Origin: Desulfosarcina sp.
Lineage (GTDB): Bacteria > Desulfobacterota > Desulfobacteria > Desulfobacterales > JAFDCJ01
DNA length: 36,261 bases
Reading direction: 5' to 3'
Assembly (NCBI GenBank): GCA_029288035.1
Contig: JARFPZ010000119.1
Coordinates: 1 to 36,261 of the forward strand
In this document: piece after piece, positions 7,848 to 15,971 of the stretch
Position numbering within the stretch: the stretch's first letter is position 1
Layout of the letters: the number at the start of each line of letters is the position of its first letter
Notes under the pieces: generated by a model
What the model was told of the DNA's origin: nothing
Databases searched by the model: none
The model's input: only the letters and a program-made list of their open reading frames with translations
Made by a program: the position numbers and the translations under genes

Positions 7848-8729
7848 TTATTCTACATTTTGGATCTGTTCTCTGATCTTTTCAAGCTCTGATTTGACAG
7901 TCACAATCCTGTGCGAAGCGTCGGCCTGGCCAATTTTAGATCCCATGGTATTAAATTCCCGGTGAAGCTCCTGCAGCAGGAAATTGAGCTTTCGGCCCCC
8001 GGGCTCTTCAGAATTCATGATTTGCCGAAATTGCTGGACATGGCTTTTTGCCCGCACGATCTCTTCTGAAATATCGCTTCTGTCTGCAAGAAAGGCAGCT
8101 TCCTGGGCAAGCCGTCCGGGATCAATCTCCACCATTTCCCGGGTTAAGGCCCCTAAGCGCTCTTTTAACCGTAGTTGATAGTGAGCCAATAAACCACCTG
8201 AATCGTTTTCAATTTCTCCGATGCAGTCGTCGAGGTAATCCAATCGTTTTAATAAATCGGCGGCCATGAAATCACCTTCTTTTTTCTGCATGACTTCAAG
8301 ATTATTCAGGGCAACGGTGAGACATTCCTCGATCACCGGCCAGATGATTTCGGCTTCAGCCACACGTTCCGTCTGCTTGACAATACCGCCAATGCTCATC
8401 AAAAGTTCCAGGGATATATTATCATGCAGACCAAACTCATTCTTTAGCTCGGTCAGAGCAGACTGAATTGCACGAACCCGCACATGGTCAACCTCAAAGG
8501 CAATGGCCCCTTCGGACTGATCTTTGATCTGAATTTTGACTTCTATCCGGCCTCTAGCAATGCGCTCTGCAATTCGTTTTTTTATTTTTTCTTCCAGATG
8601 TAAATAACCGGAAGGCACGCGCAGCATGACATCAAGATGTTTGCTGTTATAAGCGCGGATATCTGCAGATACCGCAATTTCCTTTACGGTCGTTTCAGCC
8701 GTGGCAAAACCGGTCATGCTTTTGATCAT
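7848..8729 (-). CDS. yicC: YicC family endoribonuclease
   Basis: YicC-family proteins are ring-shaped endoribonucleases; E. coli YicC acts on the small RNA RyhB. The N-terminal motif MIKSMTGFATAE, the middle NSKHLDVMLRVP, and the C-terminal segments RLAQEAAFLADRSDISEE and GRKLNFLLQELHREFNT-MGSK are all family hallmarks. Length is 293 residues, as expected. The ATG at 8729 has AAAGGAG upstream with a somewhat long spacer. The gene follows the DUF4416 gene by 18 bp and precedes remA, from which it is separated by a repeat element. Confidence 0.94.
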   Translation of the reverse strand: MIKSMTGFATAETTVKEIAVSADIRAYNSKHLDVMLRVPSGYLHLEEKIKKRIAERIARGRIEVKIQIKDQSEGAIAFEVDHVRVRAIQSALTELKNEFGLHDNISLELLMSIGGIVKQTERVAEAEIIWPVIEECLTVALNNLEVMQKKEGDFMAADLLKRLDYLDDCIGEIENDSGGLLAHYQLRLKERLGALTREMVEIDPGRLAQEAAFLADRSDISEEIVRAKSHVQQFRQIMNSEEPGGRKLNFLLQELHREFNTMGSKIGQADASHRIVTVKSELEKIREQIQNVE

Positions 8730-8747
8730 AATTTGTATTCTTCTCCT

Positions 8748-9272
8748 TTACCTTCTTAAATCAACCGCATACTTGTTGCGAACCCGCTCGAGAAAGCGCC
8801 GTATGGGCTGATCGGCATAATCAGGATAGGTCCACGGTAAGGTTTCAAAAGCGCCGTTTCGATAAATCAGGGTTAAATCAGCATAAATACACCGGCCGAT
8901 ATAAATTCTATGGGAATAATTTTTTCCGGAAGCCAGCACAAACCGCTCATAGAGCAAATAGCCGGGATCTATATTTACCCTGCGTTTGCGATGTTGCGAA
9001 TATGCCTGTTCCAGCCGGTTGGTGGTTAATTTAATGGCAGCCAGGTCCTGTTGATTGATCAGGGTCTCAAATGTGAGCAAACGTCGGTATAGCGGCGATC
9101 CTAATTCCGATTCGTAATAGGCCGTATAATCAAAGGACATCCAATAGCTGATCAGATCTGGAGGACCATATATAGATGTAATTTTGACAGCCAGTGGTTC
9201 AAATAGGGCCCTGTCTTTCATTAAAAGCCCGACAACCAATTTTGCAGGCTTTGGTTCCTGGGGTAAGCTCAT
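8748..9272 (-). CDS. DUF4416 family protein
   Basis: This 174-residue soluble protein matches DUF4416, a family found mostly in deltaproteobacteria and other anaerobes, with unknown function. Recognisable parts are the start PKPAKLVVGLLMKDRALF, SFDYTAYYESELGSPLYRR, NIDPGYLLYERFVLASGK, RIYIGRCIYADLTLIY and LPWTYPDYAD. There are no membrane segments or cysteine metal sites. The ATG at 9272 has GAGG seven bases upstream. It lies between the Trm112-like gene and yicC on the same strand. A link to RNA metabolism is only suggested by neighbours. Confidence 0.87.
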   Translation of the reverse strand: MSLPQEPKPAKLVVGLLMKDRALFEPLAVKITSIYGPPDLISYWMSFDYTAYYESELGSPLYRRLLTFETLINQQDLAAIKLTTNRLEQAYSQHRKRRVNIDPGYLLYERFVLASGKNYSHRIYIGRCIYADLTLIYRNGAFETLPWTYPDYADQPIRRFLERVRNKYAVDLRR

Positions 9273-9293
9273 CTAAAAACCTCGAAAAAGGCG

Positions 9294-9377
9294 TGGAGGC
9301 TGGAAAGCCGGGAGGCTATAAGATTCAAAATGTCTGCAATTCCATGGCATCCCAGCTTCACAGCTTCCTGGCATCCC
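9294..9377. repeat. Family E inverted octamer-array element
   Basis: The left array (9294-9317) is three octamers: TGGAGGCT, GGAAAGCC, GGGAGGCT. The right array (9346-9377), on the minus strand, is four octamers: GGGATGCC, AGGAAGCT, GTGAAGCT, GGGATGCC. The interior is only 28 bp. It lies between the Trm112-like stop and the DUF4416 start. It is the only 8-bp version of the inverted-array design in the window. Confidence 0.7.
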
Positions 9378-9391
9378 GGCATACTATCCAA

Positions 9392-9565
9392 CTAATCCTC
9401 AAGCGGCTTGGCCTCGTCAATCAACATGATCGGGATATCCTCCCGAATTTCATAGCATAGCTTGCAATTATCGCAAACCAGGCCATCTTTAGTTTCATTC
9501 AGATAAATATCTCCTTTGCATTTCGGGCATGCTAAAATATCTAATAGTTCCTGACTGATTGCCAT
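9392..9565 (-). CDS. Trm112 family zinc-binding small protein
   Basis: A 57-residue protein of the Trm112/YcaR type. CPKC near residue 15 and CDNCKLCYEIREDIPIML near 34-51 give the family pattern: two CxxC-like pairs and the conserved YPIRDGIPVLL-like end. In bacteria such proteins may act as partners or zinc-ribbon chaperones for methyltransferases; the partner is unknown here. The open frame extends upstream to 9661, but ATG 9565 has GGGAGAAAG directly upstream and gives the standard length. Confidence 0.9.
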   Translation of the reverse strand: MAISQELLDILACPKCKGDIYLNETKDGLVCDNCKLCYEIREDIPIMLIDEAKPLED

Positions 9566-9862
9566 AACTTTCTCCCAATGATTCAGTGCTTTGATTGGTA
9601 AATCATTTAAGTCCAACCGGAAATGGCTTATCGCCGACAGCCAGCGGTTGGCAGATTTCAAGAAAAGCCCGGGAACAACAGGATCACCGCTCCCCGACCA
9701 TAAAACGCGAATACTCAGATAGAAGATAATTCTTCTTATTGTACAAATCAGTGGATATCAAGGATAAAATTCGAAGGAATCAGCTAGATTAGGCATTTTT
9801 TTAATGATTATCTATAAATTTCGCCCTTTTTTATAAAAATTATCCATTTCTTTAATTTTACT
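9566..9862. other. Gap without a gene between the decarboxylase and the Trm112-like gene
   Basis: About 297 bp. The half next to the decarboxylase stop is very A+T rich with several T runs but no clean terminator hairpin. I see no RNA gene or inverted array. It probably holds the promoter of the Trm112-yicC group, but no convincing -35/-10 pair stands out. Confidence 0.5.
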
Positions 9863-11089
9863 CTAGTTAAATTGGGTTATGTCTTTGCTCTCCCGAATTA
9901 CCTTGGCCTTACGGTCTTTAATGAGCACTTCGCGCGGCGTCTCATGACCTAGAAAAAAAATCGGCGATGCCGTCAACCCGTATGCACCACTATTTTTTAT
10001 GACCAATATATCACCGACCTCCGGGGAGCCGATTTCGATGCGGTTGGCCAATCGGTCCAGGGTCGTGCACAGACAACCGACGATATCAACCTTTTCCTTG
10101 ACAGCCGCTGGTTTGCTTATATTTTGGATATCATAATTCTTACTGATAACCTGGCCAAAATTACCGCTGGGGGGCAAATTCTGGTGCATACCGCCATCGA
10201 GGATTACAAACTTTCTGCCCCTGGATTCTTTTAAGACTAAAACCTGTGACAGGTAATAGCCAAAGGGACCGACAAGATAGCGGCCCAACTCAAGGATGAA
10301 GTCGACCGATTGGGACATCCGGCTTTCAAATTGGACCACCGCCTGATTGACGAACCGGCTAAATTCTTTGAGATCGAAATCTGTATCAGATTTGAAGTAG
10401 GGAATGCCGAGGCCACCGCCGAAATTAATTCTGGTGGAGGCCAGATCTTTCTGGCGGCATATCTTTTCAACGGTCTGCAGCACATTGTCGATGTTTTGAG
10501 TCAAGCCGACCATATTCAAACACTGGGTTCCGGCATAAATGTGAAAGCCCAGAAAGTTTAAGCATTCTTCATTTTCACGGATGACGTCAATCATTTCAGC
10601 GGCATCTTCCTCATCAACACCGAACGGTGAAGCCATACCGCCCATTTTGACGGCAAATTCTTTGACCTGAGTTTGTGGATTGATTCTCAGGGAAATATTG
10701 GCTTTTTTGCCTATGGTGCGACAAGCTCTAATGATTCTGGTTAAATCGTCGTTGGATTCAACACTCAATGAGGCGCAATCGTTTTGCAATGCCAGCACAA
10801 TCTCTCCGGCTGTTTTACCCGGTCCGGCGAAGCTTAAATCGGTCCCCCGGTAACCCGCCAATAGGGCCTGCCTGATTTCTCCGCCCGAGGAGACATCCAA
10901 TCCATCGACCAGCGGCTTCATATTTGCCAACAAATGCAGGTTTGAATTGGCTTTGACGGCGTAATAGAGGTTAATTTGGGGATGGAACAGGGACCTTAGT
11001 GCCGCCAGTCGTCTCTTAATTGCGTCGAAATCATAAACATACAGCGGCGTTCCGAAATTTTCCGCGGCCTGCAGCAGATCAGAGATCAT
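9863..11089 (-). CDS. Fold-III PLP-dependent decarboxylase (exosortase-associated/BtrK-like)
   Basis: A 408-residue member of the alanine racemase-fold decarboxylases (DapDC/LysA, ornithine decarboxylase). Lys46 in YYAVKANSN forms the Schiff base with PLP. GGGLGIPY (224-231) binds the phosphate, ELGRYLVGP is at 267-275, and GCLCTTLDRL (338-347) supplies the active-site Cys341 and Asp345. The sequence is closer to decarboxylases linked to an acyl ligase and carrier protein (exosortase-A type, or BtrK acting on glutamyl-ACP) than to housekeeping LysA. It overlaps the ligase gene by 11 bp, and AAAGGAGG precedes ATG 11089. Inferred job: decarboxylating an amino acid held on the neighbouring carrier protein. 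The substrate cannot be read from sequence. Confidence 0.85.
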   Translation of the reverse strand: MISDLLQAAENFGTPLYVYDFDAIKRRLAALRSLFHPQINLYYAVKANSNLHLLANMKPLVDGLDVSSGGEIRQALLAGYRGTDLSFAGPGKTAGEIVLALQNDCASLSVESNDDLTRIIRACRTIGKKANISLRINPQTQVKEFAVKMGGMASPFGVDEEDAAEMIDVIRENEECLNFLGFHIYAGTQCLNMVGLTQNIDNVLQTVEKICRQKDLASTRINFGGGLGIPYFKSDTDFDLKEFSRFVNQAVVQFESRMSQSVDFILELGRYLVGPFGYYLSQVLVLKESRGRKFVILDGGMHQNLPPSGNFGQVISKNYDIQNISKPAAVKEKVDIVGCLCTTLDRLANRIEIGSPEVGDILVIKNSGAYGLTASPIFFLGHETPREVLIKDRKAKVIRESKDITQFN

Positions 11090-12626
11090 ATTCAGCGAGG
11101 GCCTCCTTTATGACCCTGGATCGGTCTATCTTGCCGGTTTCGGTTTGGGCGAATTGGTCCATGACCAAGAATCTATCCGGAATGAGATATTCAGGGGCCT
11201 TGTGACGGCAAAATTTGCGAAGTTCCTGGATGTCAAGTTTTCGATTGGCGGTGACCAATGCCACCATTTCCTTTTTAGCCCTTTTGCCTTCCACACCGCA
11301 AACCACGACCTCAAACACATCCGGATGCCCCATCAGCAACTCTTCGACCTCGGTCGGCGAAATACGATAGCCGTCCTTTTTGATCATCGAATCTTTGCGG
11401 CCGATATAGTAGAGGAAACCCTCGCGATCTTTTTTGACAAAATCTCCGGAAAAGACCGCCCGATCAAGAAACTGATTATCTTCCGGCAGCATCGGATTTG
11501 GCCGGAAAACCCTGGCAGTCAAAGCGGGATTATTCCAGTAGCCTTTGGTGACGCAGGCACCGCTGTGAACCAACTCGCCGACTTCACCGGCTTCGCAAAT
11601 GTTGCCCCTTTCATTGATCACCTCCACCCGGACGTTGGGAATAGCCTTGCCAATGGAGTCCGGTCGGCGATCCACTTCATCGGGGTCAAGATAGGTGGAA
11701 CGAAAGGACTCGGTCAGCCCATACATCAGAAACAGCTTTGTTGCCGGAAAAAGCCGCTTGATTTTTTTTACGATGGGAACCGGAAGCTTCCCACCGGTAT
11801 TGCTGATGTATCTAAGGTTTGAATATTGCCGATCAGGATCAATTTTGCACAATTGCGGATTAAAAACTGCCGACCAGACAGTGGGGATTGCCGGTAGACC
11901 GCTGATTTTTTCATCGATTAAAATGTTGAGCATGGCACTGGGCATAAAAAATTTAAATAAAACCAGGGTGCAACCCTTGTAGAGGGTTGAAATCAGCTGG
12001 TTCAGCCCATAGTCGAAATTAAACGGCAGCAGCCCCAAAATGCGTTCTGCGGCCGTGATACCCAAATAATGACTGACGATCTGGGCGCCTTCGATCAGAT
12101 TGCGGTGAGATATCACAATCCCTTTGGGCATCCCGGTGGAGCCGGATGTGTAGATAATACCGGCAATATCATCGCCGGTGTTTGAGTATTGAACTTTTTT
12201 TCCGGCATAGGCCGCAGCGATTTCATCAAGCTCCGATTCCCATACGACCCTTTCAACGTCAGTTTTCTTGATAATATTTTGAAACCGACGGCTGTATTTT
12301 TCAGAGGCAATCAGCAGTTTGATGCCGCAGTCGTTAAGAATATGCTGGATCTGGCCTTCCCTTAGATTGGAATTGAGAAGCACGAAAATGAATTCGGCGC
12401 GCAAGGCACCCAGCAAAGAAATGATCTGTGCTATGGATTTGTCAAGCAATATGCCGACCCGCTCACCCTTGCCGATGCCGGTTTTTTGCAATCCGTACGC
12501 CAGAGCGCCGGACCGGGTGTTCAGCTGTTCGAAGGTGATGGCATCTTGACCATGCTTGACGGCGACCTTGGTCGGATACTTGTCGCAAGTTGATTCCAAT
12601 AAATGTTGAACGAGAAACGGTTTCAT
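11079..12626 (-). CDS. AMP-forming acyl/aminoacyl-CoA (or ACP) ligase, exosortase-associated type
   Basis: A 515-residue ANL-superfamily adenylating enzyme that activates a carboxylate with ATP and passes it to a thiol. Motifs in order: YTSGSTGMPKG (159-169, phosphate loop), YGLTES (302-307), FSGDF with Asp395, the hinge GRKDSMIKKDGYRISP (409-424), and the catalytic Lys499 in TETGKIDR. Length is usual. The start ATG overlaps the carrier protein stop (ATGA) and the end overlaps the decarboxylase, so all three are co-translated. The nearest described relatives are ligases placed beside exosortase A or beside stand-alone carrier proteins. The acid loaded is unknown. Confidence 0.88.
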   Translation of the reverse strand: MKPFLVQHLLESTCDKYPTKVAVKHGQDAITFEQLNTRSGALAYGLQKTGIGKGERVGILLDKSIAQIISLLGALRAEFIFVLLNSNLREGQIQHILNDCGIKLLIASEKYSRRFQNIIKKTDVERVVWESELDEIAAAYAGKKVQYSNTGDDIAGIIYTSGSTGMPKGIVISHRNLIEGAQIVSHYLGITAAERILGLLPFNFDYGLNQLISTLYKGCTLVLFKFFMPSAMLNILIDEKISGLPAIPTVWSAVFNPQLCKIDPDRQYSNLRYISNTGGKLPVPIVKKIKRLFPATKLFLMYGLTESFRSTYLDPDEVDRRPDSIGKAIPNVRVEVINERGNICEAGEVGELVHSGACVTKGYWNNPALTARVFRPNPMLPEDNQFLDRAVFSGDFVKKDREGFLYYIGRKDSMIKKDGYRISPTEVEELLMGHPDVFEVVVCGVEGKRAKKEMVALVTANRKLDIQELRKFCRHKAPEYLIPDRFLVMDQFAQTETGKIDRSRVIKEALAEYDL

Positions 12627-12856
12627 TCTTTTTTCTGCAGTATAAACTCAGCGATCCTCTCGAGTGACTGAAAATTATCTTCGATCAGATCTTCGGGCTC
12701 AAATTCGATTTCAAATGCCTGGCTGATAAATCCAATCAAATTGACAAAGCCTAAAGAATCGATGATGCCTGAATCAAATATATTTTCCTGCGTATCCAAC
12801 TCGGCATTGTACTGCTCTTTAATATATTCAGCAAGGGTTTGAATGACCTGTTGCAT
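12623..12856 (-). CDS. Acyl carrier protein
   Basis: A 77-residue acidic helical carrier protein. Ser34 in DSGIIDSLGFVNLI is the 4'-phosphopantetheine attachment site (DSL motif), and EIEFEPEDLIEDNF is the usual acidic helix III region. It is not the fatty-acid AcpP, which carries DSLDTVE. This one resembles carrier proteins dedicated to secondary or surface-glycan pathways. ATG 12856 has AAGGA nine bases upstream. It lies 10 bp after the acyltransferase gene and overlaps the ligase gene, so it is the likely thiol acceptor for that ligase. Confidence 0.9.
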   Translation of the reverse strand: MQQVIQTLAEYIKEQYNAELDTQENIFDSGIIDSLGFVNLIGFISQAFEIEFEPEDLIEDNFQSLERIAEFILQKKE

Positions 12857-12866
12857 CTATATTTCC

Positions 12867-13781
12867 TTAATTGAAAATCTTACGACGTAAATCGCGAAAC
12901 AGATACTTCAGCCTGGGAAGGGTGCGCAGTTTAAGTACCACAAGTTCCGAGTATAGATTATCGATTTGCTGAGGCTCAAGCCTTGACGACATATACTGTT
13001 TCGGTGTCCTGAAGGGCAGACAAAAGCTTAACGGCAGCCGCCGGTTGTTAACCAGCCGAGAGTCTACCAGGAGAAAACAGGTGCTTGAATGAGACAGGAT
13101 CTCATTGCGAATGTCCCGGTATACTAGCTCAAAAAAATCAAGGTTGCTGATATAATGAATATAGGCATAAGGGCGCTTTCTTTTCAATTTGGTATAAATA
13201 AGGTAACAATAGCGGTCTGTCTCGGTCGCCAAAAAATGAGAACACGGATAAGGTTTATGGTCATGTAAAATTATTCGATGGTGGCCATCAAGTTTGCTTT
13301 CAATGGTGGTTAAATCATGTGTCATTTGCGGTGGGGTATATTTTTGCTGAAATAATCGACGCCCAATAGGAAGCAGAATACGGCCCCTGGCATCCAGGTC
13401 CTTTAATCCGAGTTTATTTTGAATTCGGTATACCTTTCTGGCAGGGGTAAGATCGGTGATGGTATAATTTCTCATACTGAATAGGGGGAACAGCAAAGCG
13501 ATCGCCCGTCCTCGATAGTCCTCTCGCACAAACCAGGCGGTTAAATTACAAAATTTTTCGACGCTGTCACCAATTCGTCTTTGGCTAAATATCATGCCGA
13601 TAAAGCCAACCACCTTATCGTCATCCTTTAAAGCCAGACCGCAATAGTTTTCATCACGTCTCCATTGATATTCGAATAATTTGTGCCATTTGATTTCATT
13701 ACCCCGACGCCAGAAATTAGTAAGCAGATCTTCAACATCCCTGAAATCAGCACAAGCAACTTTCTCAACCCCGACCATCAT
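12867..13781 (-). CDS. GNAT-fold acyltransferase-like protein of the carrier-protein cassette
   Basis: A 304-residue soluble protein whose N-terminal ~120 residues look like a GNAT domain: YCGLALKDDDKVVGFIGMIF (central strands) and LTAWFVREDYRGRAIALLF (the acyl-CoA/ACP-binding motif with YRGR). The C-terminal ~150 residues have no motif I recognise but are rich in Arg, Tyr and aromatic residues. As first gene of the cassette it may use an acyl or aminoacyl thioester made by the ligase and carrier protein. GAGGA precedes two adjacent ATG codons (13781 and 13778), and either could start. The specific substrate is unknown. Confidence 0.65.
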   Translation of the reverse strand: MMVGVEKVACADFRDVEDLLTNFWRRGNEIKWHKLFEYQWRRDENYCGLALKDDDKVVGFIGMIFSQRRIGDSVEKFCNLTAWFVREDYRGRAIALLFPLFSMRNYTITDLTPARKVYRIQNKLGLKDLDARGRILLPIGRRLFQQKYTPPQMTHDLTTIESKLDGHHRIILHDHKPYPCSHFLATETDRYCYLIYTKLKRKRPYAYIHYISNLDFFELVYRDIRNEILSHSSTCFLLVDSRLVNNRRLPLSFCLPFRTPKQYMSSRLEPQQIDNLYSELVVLKLRTLPRLKYLFRDLRRKIFN

Positions 13782-13848
13782 GGTTCCTCAAAAGACTATT
13801 AAATACGATTAGTTAGCTGATCTGCACGCTAAAATTGGCGCCCTATTT

Positions 13849-13877
13849 TTAATATCAAGCCTCCAGCGAACGGACAA
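13849..13877 (-). promoter_or_regulatory. Candidate promoter of the ligase/ACP/decarboxylase cassette
   Basis: TTGTCC (13872-13877) and TATTAA (13849-13854) on the minus strand are 17 bp apart, each four of six matches to consensus. It lies about 65 bp before the acyltransferase start. Weak but well placed. Confidence 0.28.
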
Positions 13878-14049
13878 GCCCCTGATTATGATGCCAACTA
13901 TAATTTTTGATGTCTGATCCGTAACGAGTAGCAAACAACCCCAATGCTGTCAACGCTACTAACTTCCCAGTCCGGAAAATCCTGAGTCCACCGGCAGCCA
14001 TTACAATATATTACGACCGTTCGCAGTTGAAGAGTCTGTATTCAAGGTC

Positions 14050-14079
14050 TTGACACCTTTGAAAACCGTGGGATATATG
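14050..14079 (+). promoter_or_regulatory. Candidate promoter of the yrbL-like gene
   Basis: TTGACA (14050-14055, perfect -35) and TATATG (14074-14079) are 18 bp apart. The predicted leader to the ATG at 14198 is about 110 bases. Confidence 0.4.
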
Positions 14080-14197
14080 AATTGCACCATCAGACGTTCA
14101 GACAGCTTTCGAATTTCATAAAACAAGAACGCTGAACCTTACTAAATATTGGAAGAACTTCTGCGTTTTACACACAATATATTCTTACTTGGGTCTT

Positions 14198-14767
14198 ATG
14201 CTGACACTCGAATCATCCGCCCTGATAGGAAGCGGCTTGCGTCGAGAATGCTATTTTCATCCCGAGGATGTAAATAAATGCATTAAGGTGGTTGTCTCCG
14301 GCGATCATAAAGAAACTCGGCGCGAACAATCGTATTACCGGCTGCTTGAAAAACGCAATATTTCCTGGAAGATGCTGGCCAGGTTCTATGGCAACGTTGA
14401 CACCAATCTGGGAGAAGGCGCTGTTTTTGATCTGATCCGGGATTTTAATGGAAAAATTTCTAAAACTTTGGAACATTATGTTTCCGCTCATAGTGAAACC
14501 GATCCTATATCTCAATATCTACGCCGCGCATTGCCCCAGTTAAAACAATACCTGCTGAAATGGAAAATTGTGACCATGTCCCTCAAACCTCAAAATATTG
14601 TTTATAAAAGGACCCATGAGTCTAAAGGCTTTTTAGTGGTTATCGACAATATCGGAAATTCTGATTTCATCCCCATCTGCAATTACGTCGATTGGATGGC
14701 CATACAAAAAATACATCGAAAATGGCAACGTTTTGAGGATTTATTGGCAAATGGATCGCTGAGATAA
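14198..14767 (+). CDS. YrbL family protein (PhoP-network kinase-like protein)
   Basis: A 189-residue protein with clear similarity to E. coli YrbL, recalled from memory: LIGSGLRRECYFHPEDVNKCIKVV at the start, REQSYYRLLEKR, FDLIRDFNGKISKTL, then IVTMSLKPQNIVY and VIDNIGNSDFIPI. The fold resembles a protein kinase, but the catalytic-loop position reads SLKPQN instead of HxDxxxxN, while an Asp remains in VIDNIG. In enterobacteria yrbL is regulated by PhoP; its activity is not known. Here it sits beside LPS genes, suggesting a role in envelope modification or its control. The frame opens with TTG at 14189, but ATG 14198 is preferred. Confidence 0.85.
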   Translation: MLTLESSALIGSGLRRECYFHPEDVNKCIKVVVSGDHKETRREQSYYRLLEKRNISWKMLARFYGNVDTNLGEGAVFDLIRDFNGKISKTLEHYVSAHSETDPISQYLRRALPQLKQYLLKWKIVTMSLKPQNIVYKRTHESKGFLVVIDNIGNSDFIPICNYVDWMAIQKIHRKWQRFEDLLANGSLR

Positions 14768-14798
14768 TGAAGATGGGCGTGTGGGATGCGCTTTCTTT

Positions 14799-15971
14799 TT
14801 AATTATTTTGGCTGTAGCCTGCATTCACCAACAATTTATGATAAAAGTATAGTGTTCTTTCGGCTTGGAGAACCGGAGAAAACCGCCGGATGGCGGTTTG
14901 CAGAGATCTTTGCCCCATCTCTAATAACTGGTCCCTATCCAGAATAAGCTCCTCAAGGATTTTTGCCAGGCTTTCCCAGGCTAAGGCCATCAATCTGCCG
15001 GTTGAATGATCCTCGATGAGCTCAGGAAGGAAGCCGATTGCCGGTGCAATCACCGGGACTCCGGCGGCCATGGCCTCTCGCACGGTTCGACATGATTTAT
15101 CTGATCCGGGGATCGGATAGACCAGCAAATCCATGGCACGGTAGGCCGCCACCAGACGGTCTTCTTCACAGTATCCCGCCAAAACAATTCTATCAAAAAT
15201 ATTCAACGTCCGCGCCGGCTTTGCCACCACGTTTTCCACAGCGCCTTCCCGTCCACGTCCAACCAGCAGCATCTGCAATTGCGGGTAGGACGGCGCCAGC
15301 GCATGCAGCGCTTTCAATGGAATGTCAAGACGCCGGCTGGCTCTTATGCGGGTAACAACCCCAACCACAAAAGCATCTTGTTTTAAACCAAAGCTTGCCC
15401 TGGTTTCTGAAATATGGCGCCGGGGGGAAAATCGGTCCAAGTCGATACCCGGTTCAACAACCTGGACGGTTTCAATAAGTATTCCATGGCGCGCCACGGC
15501 CCTTTGCCTGCTTCTCTCATTGATGACGACCATTCCATCCGTGCCCACCTTATACATTAATCTGGATCTTAAATCACGGGGAGGACCTTCGGAATCATAG
15601 CAAGCCCTGACAATCAGCGGGCGCTTTGAGACCCCCCTGCTTAGGACGCCCATCACCTGTGCGTTTTTCTTATGACAATGGATGACATCCGGCTTGAAGC
15701 GGCGGAGCATGGGACGTAACGCTGCACAATCACGAATGGCGGATAGGATTTTAAGATGCTTGGGCATGTCCAACACGTGAATCGAGGTCAGATTTTTTTT
15801 GTGGGCATGATAATCGACCCGTCGTTTGGCTCGATCGGCGGGACCACGGCCACATACAAATTCAATTTTGGCACCCAGTTGCTGTTGGGCCAAGGCCAGT
15901 TCCACAGCGGGTTCGGATACTTCCGTCCATTTCCAATTGCTGAGCAGGTGCAATATTTTGAGCTGTTTCAT
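14799..15971 (-). CDS. GT4 family glycosyltransferase
   Basis: A 390-residue GT-B retaining glycosyltransferase. The N-terminal acceptor domain starts KILHLLSNWKWTEVSEPAVELALA; HCHKKNAQVMG is the usual central segment; FVVGVVTRIRASRRLDIPLKAL and LQMLLVGRGREG open the donor domain. In the nucleotide-sugar motif EX7E the first Glu is replaced by Asp (SDKSCRTVREAMAAGVPVIA). It is the last gene of the leftward LPS operon and overlaps the acyltransferase gene by four bases. Probably a cytoplasmic LPS core transferase; donor sugar unknown. Confidence 0.87.
   Translation of the reverse strand: MKQLKILHLLSNWKWTEVSEPAVELALAQQQLGAKIEFVCGRGPADRAKRRVDYHAHKKNLTSIHVLDMPKHLKILSAIRDCAALRPMLRRFKPDVIHCHKKNAQVMGVLSRGVSKRPLIVRACYDSEGPPRDLRSRLMYKVGTDGMVVINERSRQRAVARHGILIETVQVVEPGIDLDRFSPRRHISETRASFGLKQDAFVVGVVTRIRASRRLDIPLKALHALAPSYPQLQMLLVGRGREGAVENVVAKPARTLNIFDRIVLAGYCEEDRLVAAYRAMDLLVYPIPGSDKSCRTVREAMAAGVPVIAPAIGFLPELIEDHSTGRLMALAWESLAKILEELILDRDQLLEMGQRSLQTAIRRFSPVLQAERTLYFYHKLLVNAGYSQNN

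Larger units (their letters stand above)
13782..14197. other. Divergent regulatory gap between the cassette and the yrbL-like gene
   Basis: About 416 bp with no gene. It contains promoter-like sequences pointing both ways (13849-13877 on the minus strand, 14050-14079 on the plus strand). I see no inverted array, tRNA or riboswitch that I can name. Confidence 0.5.

Noticed and set aside
9566-9661. N-terminal extension of the Trm112-like protein
   Set aside because: The extra 32 residues have no homology-like features, and a good ribosome site lies directly before the inner ATG at 9565.
9863-11089. Housekeeping lysA (diaminopimelate decarboxylase)
   Set aside because: The fold is the same, but the gene overlaps an AMP ligase next to a carrier protein, and the Cys region reads CTTLD rather than the usual LysA CESGD.
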